Below are positions 23,952 through 37,100 of a stretch of DNA of 64,000 bases, one piece after another. A program made the position numbers and the translations under genes. The notes beneath the pieces are model-generated. The model made no database searches. It had not been told where the DNA came from and saw only the letters and a list, made by a program, of their open reading frames with translations. This DNA comes from Stichopus chloronotus. Taxonomy: Eukaryota > Echinodermata > Holothuroidea > Aspidochirotida > Stichopodidae. The stretch spans positions 39,123,200 to 39,187,199 of the forward strand of contig CM037843.1 of NCBI GenBank assembly GCA_021234535.1, in the 5' to 3' direction. Position 1 is the stretch's first letter; each line of letters opens with the position of its first letter.

Positions 23952-25787
23952 CTATGTTAAACAAGGATAAACAATTCCCGTAGAATGATGCTTCTCGTGC
24001 ATTTCTGCCTCGAAACTGATCAACGGATACCCAGGAACGAACTCGGAGAGTATATGATGGAAATAACCTGTGGCACTAACCAACGATATGTTTGCAGGAC
24101 AGTAATGCCTATTGGTCATGTCAGATCGTGTGCAAACGTCATTTCCAACTCGATGTAAATCGCACTGGTGTTCTGCCAGCGTCTTACAGAAGCTAACGTT
24201 CCAAGCTAGATCATCACATTTCCAGAAATCGAACCGGAGAGGATAACTTGTCTTGTGGAATTTTGTCCCAGACACCTCATTAATATCAACACGCAACAGA
24301 GCGTCCTCTCGGTTACTGCAGTCCTTATCCACGCGAATATTTAATATTATGAGATCATTTCCCTTGTAGAATCCAACACTTCCGTTGTCAAACCTTTCTA
24401 TGCGATCAAGATTTGTATAACCGTGTGCGCTATTAGTCGAGTAAGGATCCGATACTTGTTTGTTGTTGGCCAGCTTTAATTCCATCAAATTTATTAACCC
24501 GTGACCTGACTTGGATACGTATCGTGTTAGAAATACAAGACCTTCGTAAGAAGTGGCAAAGCGTTCTGTCATCTCGCAGGATAACTCGGAAGCTAGCGTC
24601 AAATCGTCAATAATACCGAAAACAACGACTAGTTCTCCCGTTTCGTTGATCGGTTCACTTGAATCAGGAAGCTCCAGCATTACCTCTGTCAATAAAAAAA
24701 GGCGATTGTAACTTGATGGTTATACTGACACGCGTCTTATCGAGTTTTGTACTTTGATGGAACTTCAAGAGAAACAGACAAAAGAAAACATTGCATAATC
24801 TCAATAAAATCAGTCACTTCTTGTTGATGCAGGTAACACATTTTGAAGTCTCCGAGGAATGAAATAATGAGCAATTGAACGATTTTCTGCAAAATGTCTA
24901 CTTGTTCACTTTCTTTCTAAGTGAGCAGTTCAACACTGTTCTGCAAAATGTTGACTTGTTCGCTTTCTAACTAAGTGGGAAATTGAACAATTTTCTGAAA
25001 AATGTTCGAATGACAACTTATTATATTGTGTCATTTCATCAATTTATGGGAAGGGGCATACTATAGTAATATGGAAGCTTAGTAGCTACCTAACCTGTAG
25101 TAGTTCGATACTAATCTATTATTACAGCTTATTGGAATAATGGTGTTTAATGACAATATTGCAGTATTGGTATTTAATTGGGAATGGTATTTATTAAAGG
25201 TATTCTTTATGGCTAACGTTCTTTTTTCAGAGAGTGGTCTTTGTTGTTAAGCCCTTAAATATTTAATAAGCTTACTTCCATCCACGGTTATTCTACCATG
25301 TTCCTTCTGTCTGTAATTTTGACAATGTGGAAAACAGATGAATGAATTTATGAATGAATGAATATGAAAGCTTAATAGGTCTCTAACCTGTAGTTCGACA
25401 CTGATCTACGAGTGGATCAATGGTCTCTGGCTTCAAGGAGTCTATTACTATGAAAGAATGTCCTTGTCAACTGTCTTTGCTCTACTCTTAGCTTCGATAC
25501 AATCTTCCGCCAAAATAGAATAAAATAATGTGATACTTTCCAAACATTTCACTATGAAAGTGAGTATAAGAACATTTACCATTTCCGCAAACGGGATCGT
25601 CTTGCTTGCGTTGCCTTAATTCTTGAAGTAGTGGATCCCTCGGAACCATGAACCTTCCGAGATATCCCTTGACTTTAAACTCTCGCAGATTTTTGAGAAC
25701 CGTTCGATTTTCATCCTCTGAGGCACTAGAAATAGTATAAGCCAAACAGAAACACGATAAGACCACGAATATATTCTTCCCTTTCAT
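23952..25787 (-). CDS. Secreted cysteine-rich glycoprotein, unknown family, two exons
   Basis: Exon 1 is 25787-25580 and exon 2 is 24685-23952 on the - strand; the 894-nt intron has donor GTAAAT and acceptor TTGACAG, and phase 1 matches. The product is 313 aa. Residues 1-22 form a typical signal peptide (hydrophobic IFVVLSCFCLAYTISSA) followed by acidic SEDENRT. I see no later membrane segment. There are five N-glycosylation sequons (NRT, NET, NGS, NVS, NIS). The mature part has nine cysteines, most in the C-terminal half (motifs WKCDD, FCKT, QCDL, VCTR, YCPA), which suggests a disulfide-bonded extracellular domain. The stretch ELVVVFGIIDDLTLASEL is the longest hydrophobic-beta region. I do not recognise the family. 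Codon usage and the clean splice make a real gene likely. Confidence 0.72.
24873..25012. repeat. 54-bp tandem repeat in intron of the secreted-protein gene
   Basis: About 2.5 units: TTGAACGATTTTCTGCAAAA, then TGTTGACTTGTTCGCTTTCT and AACTAAGTGGGAAA. A separate short duplication (AAGCTTAGTAGCTACCTAACC) recurs at 25076 and 25370. Confidence 0.8.
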
Positions 25788-25789
25788 GG

Positions 25790-26140
25790 TTGCTGGACCA
25801 CTGGTGCAAACTGATGTTTGTGTGTCAGTTTACTGTCTGTACGAAAACAAAGCCATGAAATTCATTATATTCGTTTCACATCAAAATCTGCTTGAATGAA
25901 TGTTTAATTTCGAAGTTATATTTTCCCGTGCATGCATGGCTGCATTCATCGTCACCTGGAACGTTGGTGGACCATTCATTTAAGCAAAGTTGTTTGTGTA
26001 TCGTTAAACTGTCTGTTACCCTGAAATATCCCAACTTCATTAATTTCGTTTGACGGCAAAATCAATTAAATTTCATTAAGTCCTTTATTCGGGAAATATT
26101 ACTATTTTCCATGCTTAGCTGGTTTCATCGTTAGACGAAT
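25790..26140. repeat. Duplicated ~180-bp segment upstream of the secreted-protein gene
   Basis: The 5' flank of the - strand gene (25790-25960) recurs in diverged form at about 25965-26140: GGTGGACCAT, TTGTTTGTGTATCGTTAAAC, TGTCTGTTACC, TTCATTAATTTCGTTTGACG. This duplicates the likely 5' UTR or promoter. Confidence 0.65.
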
Positions 26141-26285
26141 CGTTGATGGATTATGGATGGATTATGTAATTCAGGTCACAACTCGCAAGTCGCATACATA
26201 TTTGTATATTGAGACGGCACCGTCATGAGTTTATTAGTTTTCTTTTGCTTTATAGAAATCGAGGCGGAGCTTCACTGAATGGTTT

Positions 26286-27115
26286 GTTTACACTGTTGAT
26301 TGTAAATTATATAATTTGTTTCGCTTTTATTATATCACATATAAAGTTGGTTTTTGTTGAATTATATTTCATATAGGCTATGTTGCATAGGCCTAATTCG
26401 TTTGTTGTTATTATATTACATATAATGTGCTTTTCTTTAAGATAAGACATAATAAATTATATGTCATATGATTTGTATCATGAACTCTTCTTTGATGATA
26501 TGACTTATTATGAATTATATGTCATATAATTTGTTTCGTTGCTATTATATCACACATAATGTATTTTTGGTTCATTATGAATGAATAAATGAAAGCCTCT
26601 ACCTTGACAACAAGGAGTGCATGGTCGTGCTGAAAACAATATTAAAGGCACCACCCTAAGCTATATTTTTACTTCCAGGAGAGGAAAATTCTCAACTGGT
26701 TCTATGTTACGGTACTCTTAGATTGACAGCAAATTCCAAAGATGCAGAGCAGCTCGCATTACACAACGTACACAGGGATCCATTGTTTTGATTACACGTG
26801 TGGAGAAATTTAAGACAGGCTGTGGGAGGGACTAGAGGTAGGTGGTTGGGAGAATTGAAACTGTCTGGGGTGATGAGTTTTTGTCTTTAACATCTTAATA
26901 TATCATGTAATGAATTTTGTGTCATACAAAATGTTTTTATTATATCACATATAGTTTGTTTTTGCTCAGTTATGAATTATATGTCATATAATGCATTATA
27001 TGTCATATCATTTGTTTCGTTTTTATTGTATCACAGATAATATTTTTGCTGAAAACAGTTGCTTCACATATCAAACTTGAAAGAATTTTATATGACATAT
27101 AGTGCAATTAATATA
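26286..27115. repeat. Palindrome array, ATTATATGTCATATAAT type (copy 1)
   Basis: Repeated near-palindromes of the form ATTATATGTCATATAAT, each spaced by TTTGTTTCGTTTTTATTA or TTTTTGTTCA stretches and TATATCACATATAAT variants. Element D copy 2 is inserted in it. The same motif family fills 42845-43600. Confidence 0.88.
26646..26886. mobile_element. TTAA-flanked repeat D, copy 2
   Basis: A 241-bp copy of 17895-18143 in the same orientation, sharing long identical runs such as GATGCAGAGCAGCTCGCATT. TTAA lies on both sides (26642-26645, 26887-26890). It sits between two palindrome arrays. The high identity suggests recent movement or gene conversion. Confidence 0.8.
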
Positions 27116-27834
27116 TTTTAGAACCAAAAAGAATTGTCAAATGGCGCCTCATATCAAACAACACTAAAAACAATTATTGCCTCTCCATTTTGTTGTTGTG
27201 ATATTACACTCAGAGCCGAATTTTCTAAATTCCTATTACTGGCTTAATGAAACAGCAATGTGCAAAAGTTATCAAATTAGTGGTGACAGTTATGTCTATG
27301 ATTAGGGTTATAGTGAAATTTTGAGAGGAAAGACAGCATCCTCTTTGTTTCTAAACATTATTCTAAATGTGATATCAATTTATTGCAGCCTATTTATGAG
27401 TTCTTTTCTTGACAGTGATTGACTCAAGATTCGTCCATAGACTTAGTGTTGTGTACTGCCACCTAAACCAACATATAGCACAATGATAAGGACATAAGAT
27501 TGTCATGAGTGAAATCAGGTCGTGATGTTCTTGAACAAGAGGATTAGGTCTACATATACAGTGATGCGACACTCGAGAGAGTCAGGTAACCTGCCTGACT
27601 GTTCGTAACGTAAGGATGTCTGAGACGTAACCTGCCTTTGACTTTAAGCAAATAATTACAAAACAGGAAAGATTCTGTCATTGTAAATACTCCAGTACAT
27701 GTAGGTACGCTCATCTATTTATTTGCAACGATTAATTCTCGTTGGTGTTTTCTTTTTTTATTGTTTGTTTCACTTGTCTCGACCTGTGTTTAAAAAGTGT
27801 TTGTGTGTGAACCAATTCTGCGAGTTCAGAAAAG

Positions 27835-30120
27835 GAGTTACTTAGACTACGTTGTGTCTATTGACCAGAACGCCTTCACCCGGACTCAAATGACATAAAA
27901 CATAGTGTAACTGGGGACATCGGCGTGAGATAGAAGAGCTTAAGTTAGCCTTCCGATCGCTCTGTATGTTAATGAAGAGATCAGTGATGTAGCCTACATT
28001 AAAGTTGGCTTCGAATTCTGAGTCAATTGGCTCAAGTCTCACTACTGTATTTAGAAGTTAGACAGTTAACCGAACACAGAAGTTGCGTCCGGGCCTATAA
28101 CAAGAGAAGTTCGACAAAAGAGTCGGCGTCTGGGGCAACTGTCCCAAAGCTCCACCTATGGAGCCAATATGGAGCCAAACTAGGCTAGCAAAGTAGAAGT
28201 TACAGCACAATGACAATATTCTAGAAGTCATACCATCTTAATCAGCTTGCCAACTTCAACTTGCTTCCCATTAGTGTTGCATCCATGACTTAGGCTATCA
28301 TTACACAAATCACAGAAATTTTTAATTCTCAATTAGTACCAAACTTACGTCTGGGTCAATAACAAGAATAGCCTGAATAATAGATTTGGTGTCCAGTTCA
28401 GTAGACACCACCAGTTCCATATCACAGAAGGTTACATCTTAATTCTCTGTAACCTCAGTACTTCATTTGAGCTGAGGAGGCTGTATAGAGTGATGGAGTC
28501 ATCTGATTCAGAATTGTAAGATTGTTCATGGTTGAGATAACTTAGGCCTAATTGTGTTTTAGTAGGCCTTCATTTGTTAGTATTGTCAATATTTTAAGCA
28601 CAGAGTCAGAGATTGCATGTTGCACTCCAAAGCCCTTGTAAAGTGAAGGTTACTGCAAATATGTTGTGACATTCCATCATGTTGTATCTATTGACGTGGA
28701 CGTGGGTTGAATAACACAGTATCAAACACTTTTCACCTGGACTCAGATGATATAATGAATAGTGTAACTGGGGACATATGCGTGAGATAGGAGAGTTAAG
28801 CTTTTTAGTCCACTGATTGCTCTGTATGTTAATAAAAAGATTAGTGGTGAAGCTTACATTAAAGGCGGCTTCAAATTCTGAGTCAGTTGGCTCTAGTCTC
28901 ACTACTTAAGGTGCCATCCAAACGCAGACACAGATCTGCTCAGCCTCACGCCTACGGCATGTGTCACACACCGTCAGAATCAAAGCACACACTCACATGC
29001 TCAACTGACACAATCTTCTACAGCTGTATTAGGAGGGAAACGTAGAACAGTACCAGATTTTGCCTGAAATTCCTGATGTGAAATCCAAACTTACTCCCAA
29101 CTCTACATCATGCATTGCACCGACCTGAAAGTACGTAACTGTAAATTGCAGTAAAAAAATTGTAAATTGTAAAATTCTGGCTAAGTGTTGAGAAACAACG
29201 AGCAGCCACTCCAGTTAATACATAGATCAGTTATTGACACTTTTAAACTCTAGAAACTCATTTCCGTCTTTGCCTATGACAGATGTGTCATGATTTCCTT
29301 AAACAAATTATCTACAAACCATGATTTCAGTCTGCAGTCTAATATTTATGCCTGGAATAATTGTCAAATACCATGAAAACAATTAATGTTGGTTTTATTG
29401 CCCTGCTAAATACAAGTAATCTCTCCAAAACCAGTTTGGTCATCAACTTTAGCAGAAGAGGGTACCAAATAAGTCTTAGATTGCTCCAGAGTGCTTCTGG
29501 AAAGCTAAGTGCTTACAGGGCCCTAAGGGAGGCCCGGGACCATGGCGAAAGGGTTTGCTCTGGTCACTCACTCCAATCCGCTCACTCACCTTGGCATCTC
29601 TGCAGAAGTTGCGTCCGGACCAATAACAGGAGAAGTTCGACAAGGGAGTCTGCGTCCAGCGCAATTGTGTCAAATCTCCATCTATGAAACCAGACTAGAA
29701 AATTAGAAGTTATGGCACAATTACAGTATTGCACCATCTGAATATGCTTGCCAACTTCAACTTGCCTCCCATTAGTATTGTATCCATGTTTAGACTATGG
29801 TTTATGTTTTATCCAATGTGTGGATTAAGAGTTAGGGCTAGTGTGCTATCGTTATACTAATTGCAGATGTTTTTGATTCTCAATTAGTACAGAAGTAGTC
29901 CAGGTCAATAACAAAAAGAGTTTGAATAATAGAGCCGGCATCTGGGTCAATAGGCACCATCTTTAACCCTATTGTGTCCACTGACCTGGACACCAGCTGA
30001 ATAACACTGTGCCAAATGCTTATTCAGCTGGACGCAGATGATATAGACTACATCTGAGTAACTGGGTAATGTGTTCCCAACTTAATGAACCTGACATCGG
30101 GGCAAGAAAGGAGAACCATA
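27835..30120. repeat. Locally duplicated repeat block
   Basis: Three sub-blocks recur. Block 1 (TCACTACTG/GTGTAACTGGGGACAT type) is at 27841-28045, 28680-28910 and weakly 29975-30100. Block 2 (GAAGTTGCGTCCGG, GAGAAGTTCGACAA) is at 28078-28170 and 29604-29690, with a diverged form at 28344 and 29889. Block 3 (GCCAACTTCAACTTGC) is at 28248 and 29748. The order suggests a unit of about 1.5 kb duplicated and then eroded. Short open frames inside are repeat by-products. Confidence 0.75.
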
Positions 30121-30600
30121 TATAGTCCATTGGTCTCTATATAGAGAACAGTGGTTTAGTCTTTCATATATATTTAGTCAAAACTCGATTGATAGAAACA
30201 GATGAGAAAATACTGCACAGTTACCATTCTCTAGAATTTGTACCCTTGGCCAGTCACTGGATTTGTTGCCTTTGTTGCATTATGGTCCATCTCTGGTGTC
30301 CCCTAAATATTGAAGAGACTTACAATACTGTAGGAAATTCTACCTGGTTCGTCATACTGTAGTGACATATTTCTTGCGGACCCTTCACTCAGACAAATTT
30401 TGCCCTTTCCATTGTCTTGGCATGCTGTTTCTTTTGCACTGTTGTTAGGTTTTGACTTGGACACCAATGTAAAATACATTCATTATTCGACTCTAATATA
30501 TTGTTGTGCAGTTTGAACACAGAGCAGGACACAAAATAAAGTTCAAAAAATGCTTACATAATCTCAAGTCATCTTACTTACTTTGTTTTCCAAGCCCATC

Positions 30601-30636
30601 ACTTCCGGCTGTATTCCCCCCCTAACTCGGGGGGAA
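30601..30636 (+). promoter_or_regulatory. ETS-type motif and G/C hairpin upstream of THADA
   Basis: ACTTCCGGCT is a textbook ETS-family site of housekeeping promoters, about 540 bases before the start codon. It is followed at 30614-30636 by TTCCCCCCC, six bases, then GGGGGGAA, a perfect short hairpin. A promoter with a non-coding first exon after it is an inference; donor-like GTAAG at 30961 and 30990 could end that exon. Confidence 0.3.
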
Positions 30637-31137
30637 GACTTGCCACAGTATGGATTCTAAAGTTAAATGAGTACGTCATGTAGTACAAATTCAAATGATA
30701 TGTCCTAAATCTGACTGTACTCAGCATGCCAATGAGTTCTTTGATTAATGATTTAGACTAATGATAGCAACATTCACACTGTAGTCCATAGAGTACACTT
30801 GTAAGAGAACAGGATCCAGTCTACTCCTATATTTAACATCTTGAAAGGTTGCAGAAGCACCTTCATTTGAATTGACGGCTGTTTCCAAAAGGATTCAATC
30901 AGGAACTGAACTTATGTAGGAAACTTGTGAGTTGCTTATATTATGACACTTTTATTTGACGTAAGAAGGAAAAGTCCATGCAATTCGGTAAGGTAACTTA
31001 CATTTAGAGTTCAGAAACAAGACCCTTGTATGGTGTCATGGTAAAATCTGGAGGTATCATCCTGCCTCCTAGTCAGAGCTGTCTTGTCACATGTTATCTA
31101 TTTGTTTGCAGAATTAAACTACAAAGAGGCATCTAAA

Positions 31138-31165
31138 ATGGATCAGGTATTGTTAAGTCTGAAAG
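31138..31165 (+). CDS. THADA: THADA exon 1 (coding part)
   Basis: Encodes MDQVLLSLK and leaves one base (phase 1) before donor GTAAGA. An AG at 31110-31111 looks like an acceptor, so a non-coding first exon probably lies upstream. There is no in-frame stop between that AG and the ATG, so the start rests on alignment with the family N-terminus. Confidence 0.7.
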
Positions 31166-34100
31166 GTAAGAACTTCCAAATAAACAACACTATCATTATG
31201 GTACATTTATACACTTAATATCCTTAATTTTTCATGGAAAGGATATTGTTAAATGTTTTTCTTTAATATTAAGAATACAGTTTTGATTTTGTTCTGTATG
31301 GATTTTGTTCATGGTCCGCATATTTCGTCAAAGATGACTTTTCCTACAAGATCTAAGTCAAATCCACAACAAAATCTAATCGCTATCAATTGCTGTTCTT
31401 ATTTACAAATTGATACAATATATGTCCAGTCTCTAAGGATACTGGAAAAGAACTTTCCATAAAACGTTTACTCGGTGGTTTCTGTAGTTTGATGGGAAGA
31501 GTCTATATGTCCTCCCTTCTCATTCCTTCTTTGGAAATTTTAGTAAATGATATAAGTTTGTTGTTCTCACTGACAGAACTTTCTTTGAAAGGAAGTGAAT
31601 TTTCTCTGTGGGAAATGCTCATAAACTGTCTGAAGGAGCAAGATAAATTGAAGCAACTCACCCATTTTAAAAAAGTAAGTTAAATAATAACAGGATCAAT
31701 CGATGGAGGAAGTTAAAGGAAGTTTTCATGACTTGATATTATCATAAACATCTGCAATGAAGTTTGAAGAAAAATGCAGTTGAAACAAGCATAACTCAAT
31801 GAAATGTGTGAAGTTTTCTCATCACTAATAACTTAACAGAATGCAAAGATGGAGGAGAGACTGCAAAAAAATAAAAATATGACAATATCTCAAATAAGTT
31901 CATCAATAGTGTTATTGATATTGGGCTGTTGCTCATATTTCTTTTGTCTTTCTTGTTGTCCTGTAGATAGCACAGATCTTAAAGAAAAGTCAGTGGAATG
32001 GCATTGACCGTCAGGAACAAGAGCAACTCATCAGCGTCTTGGCAGGCATCTACAAAGCCGTGGAGCCAAAGTCTGCACACAGTCGAACCATTGCCAGGTA
32101 TTAGCACTGATGCATTGCTATTGTTGGATCAGAGAACTTTATGTAGAGGAAAGACAACAAGCAAATACTCTTTGCATGAAATAATATGAGAATGTAGTTA
32201 CAGTACAAGTTGTTAGGAAAATATGTTACCGAAATTATATTGTCCATGGTCACAAGACAGTAATAATTTCAAGGATGTGTTAATTTTGGTTATGTCTTTG
32301 ATCATTTGGGATCACATCAGGACCACCATACTCTAATAGCAGCTCATATTGGTATGCCTCCCTGAAGTAAGAGAATGTCATTGGACGACTTTTGGAAAAC
32401 TGATCTGGAAGTGAGTAAGAAAGTGATGTTTCAGTAGAGAGTGAATGAGGGAAGATTGACAAAATCTGCCCATGAATAATTGAACCCGACTCGTATCAAC
32501 ATTTCCTGATCCATATGCATCCTTATTAAACAGTTAACAGTACCTATCAGACTTGATACCAAAGAAACATAAACGACATTCATGTAGTTCAACAAACACT
32601 CTTCTTTTCATTTAAGCATTTTACAGTCAACCCCAGAGTTACTGAAAGATGTTACCATCAAAGTCATGATGGAACAGGTTGAGAGAGATGTAACTAATTT
32701 CAAACAAACTGAGGCAAATCCATTCACAAGAGCAAAGATTGACTTTGTGTCTGGTCATATGGAAAACTTCCCTCTCGGGGAACTTGTCATTAAAGAGTGT
32801 GGTTTAAAAGGTTAGTATATTTTTTTTTCAATTACTAATAGTAATTTCTAACCTCAGAGAATCAGAGATCTACCCATAAAATGCAATCTCAAATAAGATT
32901 TCAGTTAATAGTTAATTGACAATCAATTTGGCATTTATTTTAATCCATTGACCCAACCAGGCTTTGTTTTTTATCAAATGGAAGAGTAGCTTGTGTGTTA
33001 GCATTGAACAAGAAAGTTGTGTTGCTTATTTCAAAACATTTACATGAATTTTCTTAAAACAAAAGGCAGCATTTTCAAAATTATTAAATCAGTAGGAAAA
33101 TCTCCAAAGAGTTATGATCTCTTGTTCAGTCTGAATGATTTTAGGAAAATGTAGCATTTGATATCTTGTAATCTCTGTTATCTTCAAGAATATATCACTC
33201 TTTAACTTTGTTCTCACTTTGAAGTGAGCTTTAATACTCTCAAGAGTTTCCAAATGACATGACTTTTCATTGCTTTCTGTTTGATGCTAGATATGTGGCT
33301 ATGCTTATGCCAAGTACTACTTTCCACTGCTTTCGTATTTACACCAATTGTTTGTGCATATTTTTTTTTCACATTTTTGTTACAGTTATGTCGTTTCTTT
33401 GCGGATGCCTTTCACAAATTATTGTCCTGACAAGGTGAGCTTCCGCAAGGTATAGAACAAAGTATTAGTGAAGTTTTACTGGAATGGTGTGTTAGTGCGA
33501 TTAACCAGTCTTCCAAAGAGAACGTAGACATCATCAAAAACATTGAACAAAATAAATTTGTGAATCGCATCTGTCATGGATAGACTGCATGTAATGAAGA
33601 TGGAGAAGTAGTTGAGATGTCTTATGCCAATAAACATTCTTTAAAGTATTTACAATGTAATTTAACAGAAACTTCTATGAGCAGATAGTTATAGGATATC
33701 TAAGTAATATTTATAGTAGTGCTTTTGCAGGCAATTTTCTCACATTGGTACCGCTGTATCCTTACATGTAATTCAGTTGTTGTAAGTAGCGTTTCTTGTA
33801 AATATTTATATGCATAAAATTATTACAGTGCTACTGGAACAAAGAAATGAGAATAAAAAAAGTTAGTTTATACTCCCAACTGACGTATATGCTGTATCTG
33901 CAATGTACCTGTAATTACATGTCTGTTCCAATTTTTTTTTTCCCACTTGGTATTCCACCAATTTCTTCCCTACCCAACCTGCTTCCAAAGAGAAAGAAAA
34001 TACTCGCTCAAACCATGACCAACAGAAAAAGTCAAGGAAAACGTTTATTCATGTTTGTGTCCACTGATTGTAAGCAATCTTAATTTTCTTTCATTTTTTT

Positions 34101-37100
34101 CTACAAAGGCATTCATCCAGTGCTGTAGAGAAAACAGAGCTCATGCATCATTGCTTGGCATGTCTGAAGACTATCATCACTGTAACTCAAAAATGTTCTG
34201 AAAGACTGATCAAGAATACCAAAGAGGAAGATTTGTCAGAAGCACTGGAAGGAATCATATCTTGCTCTTACGAAGTTTTAAACAGTGGTAAAGTTAAATG
34301 AGTCATTGTTGTTTGTAAGAGCTGAACTGTTTACCTTTCAATACAAAATGTTATGTGTTTGAAACAAAATATTGTCAAATATGTTAAGCTGTTGTTTTGC
34401 CATACTTGTGTGGTGTTCCTTCTAAAACTACAATCTAAATGAGAGTTGTTATTTTCATTTTCTGACACAGAAATCTTTTCTTTGGAGTGCAGAAGTGCTG
34501 CAGGAATGACTGTGGCATTAATGGCCAAAGTGAAATCCATTGAACAGGATTGTCTTGAACAGGTCTGTTAATTTCAGTCATAAATTGCTTTAAACAGACA
34601 AGTAAGGAAGAAATTTAGAAAAATGTTATGATTTGGAAAATGGTGCTTCTAGAAGGAGAGGAGGATGCTTGGTTAAAGGGGAAATCAGGGTTTGACTGAG
34701 AAAATTCATCTTTAGTTGATTTTTCTTTCTAAACTGATTGTTCACCGAAATATAGAGACATTGGGGAGGTGTTTGAAGGTAGAAGAAACAGTAGTTATTG
34801 CGTTAATTACTGTTGTATGAGAATTTAATGTTTGTCGTGTACAAAAAATAAACATTCATGTACAAGACAAGACAGCCTCCTCTATACGATGACCAATTAC
34901 AGCATAAGACTGAGATGACGTTACATCAATAAACATAACTGAATATTTACAGTTCCCATGCTGTTCGTGCATTGCTCAGTGCTAAGTAAACAAGAGTTTA
35001 GTGATAGTTGATGATATATACAGCACATGTAGGCTATTTATGAAATAAGACGCCCCACCTCCTCATACCTTGAAAAGGCGATAGTATTGAATATTCATAT
35101 TTGATTCGATGAATATGGGTGTTACAGACTTTCAGAGTTCTTCACCGATTTTTTGCGCATTTGACTCGTTTCCCAAAATTGTCCACTTGTTTTGACATAA
35201 TCTTGATCATATTTGTTAGTTATAACTCATTGTGCAATACCGGAGGGGAATTATAGTGAAATAAATTGTGAAAATAAACCCTGATTTCCCCTTTAAGATA
35301 AGAAGTCTTAGAGTAAAGGACTCTCTACAGATAGACCCCATGACTGTTATTATGCCAACTGATACAGTATATTACTGCTGGATTCAACAAGCCTTTGTGT
35401 GTTGAAACATTTTGTTGACCATTGTATTGCATTTGGTGGAAAGTTGTACTGTATGTTTACCAATAATGTGACATTCTTCTATCAATCATTTATTGATTTT
35501 TGCCAGGTATTACAATTATTGATCATCACAATTTACTTGAAAGGCATGCTGTAAGATTGTGAAAGTAGACCCAGTGCATTGTTTCTCTTTTTTATTTGGA
35601 ATATTTGGTTCAGATCACAAACGGAATGTTGTTTTTATTGACTCAGGTTATTTCTTGCCCTGTAAAATATATACATATACTTAATAAGTGTAAATACTCA
35701 CTAAATACTAAGTAGCATATCCTTCTTTCAGAGTAGCAGGTACATAATACTGAGTAGCATATCCTTTTTGCAGAGTAACAGGTACCTAATACTGAGTAGC
35801 ATATCTTTCTTACAGAGTAGCAGCTACTTAATACTGAGTAGCATATCTCTGTTGCAGAGTAGCAGGTACTTAATACTGAGTAGCATATCTTTCTTGCAGA
35901 GTAGCAAGTACTTTATACTGGGTAGCATATCTTTCTTCCAGTGGCAGATACTTTTCACTGAGTAGAAGATCCTTCTCATAGAGCAGTTAATACTTAATAT
36001 TGAGTAGCATATCCTCTTGTAGAGTACCAGCTACATAATACTAAGTAGCATATCTTTCTTGCAGAGTAGCAGATGCATAATGTGTGGTGACCATAGAAAT
36101 CTGGGTTAGGAAGAATGCTTGGTGCATTGTCAGTGTGTGTGTCAAGCAAAGCAAAGAAAAATGTGAGGGCACTTCTCTTGTATGACACGAAGCTGGATAA
36201 GATGTGTTTCTCTATACCTGCAATATGAAGTTTAATTTTGAAATTCAATTTAAATTGTAACTTGTTTCTGCAACCTTTTATCAAAGATACATGTGGCACT
36301 ACCATCTATTTGCTACATTTTAAGTATGTTTGGCAAAAATATTAAATTCCACATTTTTTATGTTGTTGATGTAACATGCACATCAAAGCAATACTTCCTA
36401 CATCCAAGTGTGTGGCTCAAACATAGATTGCATAATGCCATGGTAGTAGTTCCATATCTGTGGCAGTGACAAATGTTTTTCATCCAGTAACATCATCAGA
36501 GAAGAATAACATGACTGTGTAAAATACTATGTGTCATGGATGCGGAGAATATATTTGCTTTGGAGTAAGTAAATTACTTTCTCTCCTTTAAATATTTTGC
36601 AGTTTATTTTGAGCTTTGTTGAAGAAACTGGCAAAGCTGCCATTGGTATCACTCCGTCCTTACATCCTGTCAGCCGCTTATTCCTCATACACGGTGTCTT
36701 GGCCATGTACTCTCCATCTGCCCTTCTCCAGAGGGCTACCATCAATGGCAATGCAAAGACAATTCTCACAGATGTTGCATTCTGGGAATTAATGGACCTA
36801 ACTGTGGAGTCAGTGATCTTTTGTCAGACGTATAATTATCGTAATCTTTCTTCGATAGTCAGTACCGTGATGAAATTTATTGAAATGTCCATTCTCTAAC
36901 AGAGTTGAACTGTGCTATTTTAGGCTGCTATTGCTACTGTATCCCATATCCATCGTAGGCAAATGTTCTGGCACATGTCACCACTTTGTATCAGTTGAAT
37001 GGCACAATGTACCTTTCAACACTCCCTTCCTACCGCCTTCAATTTCTCTGCTGATAATATTCATTGTATGTGAGATAAGTTATAGTTATGAATATTCATG

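Noticed and set aside
35768..35965. Repetitive ORF with SRYLILSSISFLQS units
   Set aside because: Translation of the 42-bp intronic array, not a gene.
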